From a virus, in the IMG/VR virus record IMGVR_UViG_3300028025_002294, positions 1 through 32,137 of that record: DNA of 32,137 bases. The stretch is one strand, 5' to 3'. A model generated the notes under the pieces. That model did not search any database and was not told the origin of the DNA. It worked only from the letters and a program-made list of their open reading frames with translations. The position numbers and the translations under genes were made by a program. Positions 32,073 through 32,137 of the stretch are shown one piece after another (position 1 is the first letter of the stretch; the number at the start of each line of letters is the position of its first letter).

Positions 32073-32119
32073 AATGATCTGAAATTGGGGGGTTCTTGAG
32101 CCAGAAAATCCCCCATTTC
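32051..32119 (+). promoter_or_regulatory. Two overlapping inverted repeats after the portal gene (possible attenuator or terminator)
   Basis: TTCTGGCTCA (32051-32060, inside the portal end) pairs perfectly with TGAGCCAGAA (32097-32106). A second stem pairs GAAATTGGGGG (32081-32091) with CCCCCATTTC (32110-32119), with one bulge. The left arm of stem 2 lies in the loop of stem 1 and the right arm lies outside it, so the two stems are mutually exclusive or form a pseudoknot. No U-tract follows stem 2. Confidence 0.55.
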
Positions 32120-32137
32120 AACATATTGTATATAACG

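Noticed and set aside
1-32137. Reassigned stop codons, known in some crAss-like phages
   Set aside because: Full-length genes end normally at TAA, TAG and TGA with tight spacing to the next start, so the standard code fits.

Overview
The window looks like part of the late (virion and lysis) region of a tailed double-stranded DNA phage that infects a Bacteroidota host, probably a crAss-like phage (Crassvirales). The evidence is a run of about 35 tightly packed genes, all but one on the + strand. It ends in a large-terminase gene and an ~817-residue portal gene, preceded by a winged-helix-like gene, an IHF-like gene and small Cys-rich genes of the kind found upstream of terminase in crAss-like phages. 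The host assignment rests on promoters of the Bacteroidota type (TTG-N19-TAnnTTTG), A-rich start regions without Shine-Dalgarno sequences, and a phage gene carrying a type IX secretion (T9SS) C-terminal sorting domain. That domain favours a Flavobacteriia/Cytophagia-like host over gut Bacteroides. The genetic code is standard: TAA, TAG and TGA all act as stops. Family calls come from reading the proteins; no searches were run.

Layout. (1) 1-445: the C-terminal part of a homing-endonuclease-type gene. (2) 449-14683: the receptor-binding region. It has two giant tail-fibre proteins (1560 and 1868 aa), each ending in a Peptidase_S74 intramolecular chaperone, a small Cys-rich protein, a Cys-containing beta protein, two paralogous LamG-like adhesins and a small protein. 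(3) 14684-15665: two short genes, each behind its own -7 element, closed by a strong terminator. (4) 15679-19667: a promoter, then a small hydrophobic ORF, a holin-like gene, an L,D-transpeptidase-fold endolysin candidate, a secreted HExxH protein, a large secreted cohesin/dockerin/T9SS protein, a two-TM protein and a zinc-ribbon protein. (5) 19692-24969: a DUF2589-like pair, two membrane-anchored proteins, a CsgG-like lipoprotein, a Ser-rich exported protein with a barrel-like C-terminus, a secreted C-type lectin/dockerin protein and a small secreted protein. (6) 24970-25776: a gene-poor control region with the only minus-strand gene, divergent promoters and a cluster of GTTAA elements. (7) 25777-32072: DNA-binding and packaging genes up to terminase and portal, followed by overlapping inverted repeats.

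The most unusual part is 16746-24969. The phage encodes a set of proteins with Bacteroidota export signals: five signal peptides, one lipobox and one T9SS sorting domain. Two of them share an unusual transthyretin-like + dockerin-like + FTxxEYNAI architecture. One of these carries cohesin-like domains and the T9SS tag; the other carries a C-type lectin domain inserted into the transthyretin-like domain. Together with the CsgG-like lipoprotein and the barrel-like protein, this suggests a phage-encoded module that remodels the surface of the infected host (adhesion, superinfection exclusion or outer-membrane breaching). That role is inference; the domain content is visible in the sequence.
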